Source: Gammaproteobacteria bacterium (GTDB taxonomy: Bacteria > Pseudomonadota > Gammaproteobacteria > Pseudomonadales > Azotimanducaceae). Taken from it: a DNA stretch of 8,968 nucleotides. The notes beneath the pieces were generated by a model, which was not told the origin of the DNA, did no database searches, and was given only the letters and a program-made list of their open reading frames with translations. Location of the stretch: positions 1 through 8,968 of the forward strand of contig JAPPHP010000047.1 of the NCBI GenBank assembly GCA_028821035.1, in the 5' to 3' direction. Below, one piece after another: positions 5,753 to 8,968 of the stretch. How positions within the stretch are numbered: position 1 is the stretch's first letter; the number at the start of each line of letters is the position of its first letter. The position numbers were made by a program, and so were the translations under genes.

Positions 5753-6439
5753 GTGTCCGAAGACAGCAACCGGGAAGACCCGAACAGCGCGCCGGGAAAG
5801 GCCCCCAGTGGCGCACCGGCGGCGGACGCCGATGCGCCGTCCATCGGTGAAGATGGAATGGACGACGACGGCGCGTCTGCGCCGGGAGACACCGAGGACA
5901 GCGTGGAGACCCTGCGCGAGTCGCTCGCCGCCCTGCAGGCCGAACTCGAAGCGGCGAGAGACCAGGCCCTCCGCGCCCAGGCGGAGGCGGAGAACAGCCG
6001 CCGCCGCGCGAACAGGGAGACCGAGAACGCGCGCAAGTTCGCACTCGAGCGTTTCATCTCGGCCCTGCTGCCCGCCATCGACAGCTTCGAGCGGGCCGTC
6101 GAGGCGGCGGCCTCCGCCGACGCCGGGCAGTCGGTGGTCGAGGGGATCGACTTGTCCCTCAAGCTGCTGCTCGGTGCCCTCGAAGGGGCCGGGGTGCGCG
6201 TCGTCGATCCGGCCGGCGAACCGTTCGATCCGGCGTTCCACGAGGCCATGAGCATGGTGACGGAGCCGGACATGGAGCCGGGTTCGGTGGCGCGCGTCAT
6301 CCAGAAAGGCTACGTGCTGAACGAGCGCCTGGTGCGGGCAGCGATGGTGATGGTCGTGCAGGCCGCGCCAGAACCAGAAGAAGAAGCTGCGGACGCCACC
6401 TCCCCCTCGGAGCCGGAGCAGGGTCCGGCAGAGGGTTGA
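5753..6439 (+). CDS. grpE: Nucleotide exchange factor GrpE
   Basis: GrpE is the cytoplasmic co-chaperone that releases ADP from DnaK, resetting the Hsp70 cycle; it acts as a dimer. The 228-aa protein starts with an acidic, low-complexity tail (1-50). A long helix (about 51-115) follows, with ETLRESLAALQAELEAARDQ and the conserved RRRANRETENARKFALERF (83-101). The C-terminal beta domain (about 147-203) has FDPAFHEAMSMV (158-169) and VIQKGYVLNERLVRAAMVMV (182-201), the GrpE signature. The end (203-228) is Glu/Pro-rich and longer than in E. coli (197 aa). GTG 5753 is the only start after the upstream in-frame TGA (5720-5722) that keeps the whole domain. Its ribosome site (GAGG 5736-5739) is unusually far, 13 nt. 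The 105-bp gap after hrcA holds its promoter. Its TGA stop overlaps the likely dnaK -35. Confidence 0.97.
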   Translation: MSEDSNREDPNSAPGKAPSGAPAADADAPSIGEDGMDDDGASAPGDTEDSVETLRESLAALQAELEAARDQALRAQAEAENSRRRANRETENARKFALERFISALLPAIDSFERAVEAAASADAGQSVVEGIDLSLKLLLGALEGAGVRVVDPAGEPFDPAFHEAMSMVTEPDMEPGSVARVIQKGYVLNERLVRAAMVMVVQAAPEPEEEAADATSPSEPEQGPAEG

Positions 6440-6463
6440 AACGCGCCAGCGCGGGCCAATATT
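6435..6463 (+). promoter_or_regulatory. Second heat-shock-like promoter element, upstream of dnaK
   Basis: GTTGAAA (6435-6441), overlapping the grpE stop codon, is followed after 14 nt by CCAATATT (6456-6463). The layout and the nine-base GGGTTGAAA (6433-6441) repeat those in front of grpE. The -10 is further from the sigma-32 consensus (CCCCATNT) than the grpE one. As a sigma-70 site it would be TTGAAA, a 16-bp spacer and AATATT (four of six). The spacer includes the self-complementary CGCGCCAGCGCG (6442-6453). A transcript from here would give dnaK extra output with a ~50-nt leader. Confidence 0.45.
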
Positions 6464-6517
6464 GACGAAGTACGGAGAGAGGCGGCCGCGGCGTCGGCCC
6501 CTCGGAGACGGTTTGAC

Positions 6518-8470
<1,953 letters not shown>

Positions 8471-8489
8471 CTCCCCGGATGCGTTCTGG

Positions 8490-8527
8490 CGGCTGCCAAC
8501 CTGACGGCGTAACCTTCGCTGCAGCCG
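8490..8527 (+). repeat. Weak stem-loop in the dnaK-dnaJ gap
   Basis: CGGCTGC (8490-8496) and GCAGCCG (8521-8527) are perfect 7-bp inverted arms with a 24-nt loop. There is no T-run. It could lower read-through or protect the dnaK mRNA 3' end, since dnaK is usually needed in excess over dnaJ, but the long loop makes it a weak candidate. Nothing else is evident in this 83-bp gap. Confidence 0.25.
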
Positions 8528-8553
8528 GGCGCTGACGGGCTCGGCCGGGGATC

Positions 8554-8968
8554 ATGGCCAAACGCGACTACTACGAGGTGCTCGGCCTCGAGAAGAACGC
8601 CTCTTCCGACGATGTGAAGAAGGCGTACCGGCGCCTGGCCATGAAGCACCACCCGGACCGCAATCCCGGGAGCGCGGAGTCGGAAGAGCAGTTCAAGGAG
8701 GCGTCCGAGGCCTACGAGGTCCTGAGCGACGACGAGAAGCGCGTCGCCTATGACCGCTTCGGCCATGCCGGCGTCGAAGGGGCCGGCATGGGCGGCTTCA
8801 ACGGCGGCACGTTCAGCGACATCTTCAGCGACGTCTTCGGGGACCTCGGCGACATCTTCGGCGGCGGTCGCCGCGGGGGGCCGGGGGGGGGGGGGCCGGC
8901 GGGCAGCCCCCGCCCCGCCCCCCGAAAGCGCCGAACGGGGGGCACCGGGGGGGTTTGTGCCCCGGGGG
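8554..8968 (+). CDS. dnaJ: Chaperone DnaJ (Hsp40), partial; 3' part cut off and corrupted
   Basis: DnaJ stimulates the DnaK ATPase and delivers unfolded substrates. Visible here are the J domain MAKRDYYEVLGLEKNASSDD (1-20), KKAYRRLAMKHHPDRN with the catalytic HPD at 33-35, FKEASEAYEVLSDDEKRVAYDRFG (47-70), and the Gly/Phe region up to IFGGGRRGG (about residue 109). A family member should then continue into an LRY-type strand and the zinc-finger domain. Instead, from 8881 the frame reads low-complexity Gly/Pro/Arg, and none of the three forward frames restores a DnaJ sequence. The gene therefore almost certainly continues normally in the genome and is damaged only in this assembly. Full-length DnaJ is about 375 aa. 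ATG 8554 fits the family N-terminus exactly; the ribosome site is poor. Confidence 0.95.
   Translation, partial: MAKRDYYEVLGLEKNASSDDVKKAYRRLAMKHHPDRNPGSAESEEQFKEASEAYEVLSDDEKRVAYDRFGHAGVEGAGMGGFNGGTFSDIFSDVFGDLGDIFGGGRRGGPGGGGPAGSPRPAPRKRRTGGTGGVCAPG
8881..8968. other. Low-complexity, probably erroneous contig end
   Basis: The last 88 bases are dominated by G and C runs, including 13 consecutive G at 8883-8895. They break the strongly conserved dnaJ reading. Such G-rich runs at a contig tip are typical of low-quality reads in GC-rich DNA. I treat the sequence as unreliable rather than as a biological repeat. Confidence 0.75.

Noticed and set aside
6041..6052. GCACTCGAGCG inside grpE, resembling half of a CIRCE operator.
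   Set aside because: It lacks the TTA at the start and the second half GAGTGCTAA at the required spacing, and lies in coding sequence.

Overview
The window is a compact, very GC-rich (by eye about two thirds G+C) stretch of ordinary bacterial housekeeping DNA. Its gene order is the gammaproteobacterial smpB - ratA - bamE - recN block joined to hrcA - grpE - dnaK - dnaJ. The proteins fit that origin: DnaK keeps E. coli residue numbering at key positions (K70, E171, T199, linker 389-393) and ends in DAEFEEVKDDDKR, and SmpB, RatA and BamE align by eye with the E. coli proteins. Having hrcA between recN and grpE resembles Xanthomonadales or Chromatiales/Ectothiorhodospiraceae-like lineages rather than enterics. 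The genus cannot be told from this window.

Layout: smpB (minus, cut by the left edge) is divergent from a two-gene unit on the plus strand, an NSS/SNF-family sodium:solute symporter overlapping ratA by 4 bp. ratA converges on bamE, with interlocked stop codons. bamE is the downstream gene of a recN-bamE unit on the minus strand, with a 1-nt gap. A ~190-bp control region with a conspicuous 60-bp inverted repeat separates recN from the plus-strand hrcA - grpE - dnaK - dnaJ heat-shock cluster. dnaJ runs off the right edge, and its last ~90 bases are poly-G/poly-C sequence that looks like a corrupted contig end.

How the genes work together: DnaK, its co-chaperone DnaJ and nucleotide-exchange factor GrpE form the Hsp70 refolding machine. 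HrcA is normally the repressor of such genes through the CIRCE operator, but no CIRCE is visible here. Instead grpE and dnaK are each preceded by a similar promoter-like element (GGGTTGAAA, then a CCATATT or CCAATATT box 14-15 nt on) that fits the RpoH (sigma-32) pattern. SmpB (ribosome rescue), RecN (double-strand-break repair), BamE (outer-membrane protein assembly) and RatA (START-fold protein) are conserved neighbours rather than one pathway. Compared with the usual gammaproteobacterial block, rnfH (normally after ratA) and fur (between bamE and recN in Pseudomonas-like genomes) are missing, and the symporter is an extra.

I see no mobile element, CRISPR array, RNA gene or clearly novel system. 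The observations most worth checking are regulatory: a bidirectional -10 box that may make smpB leaderless, the nested dyads between recN and hrcA, and the paired heat-shock promoter elements.
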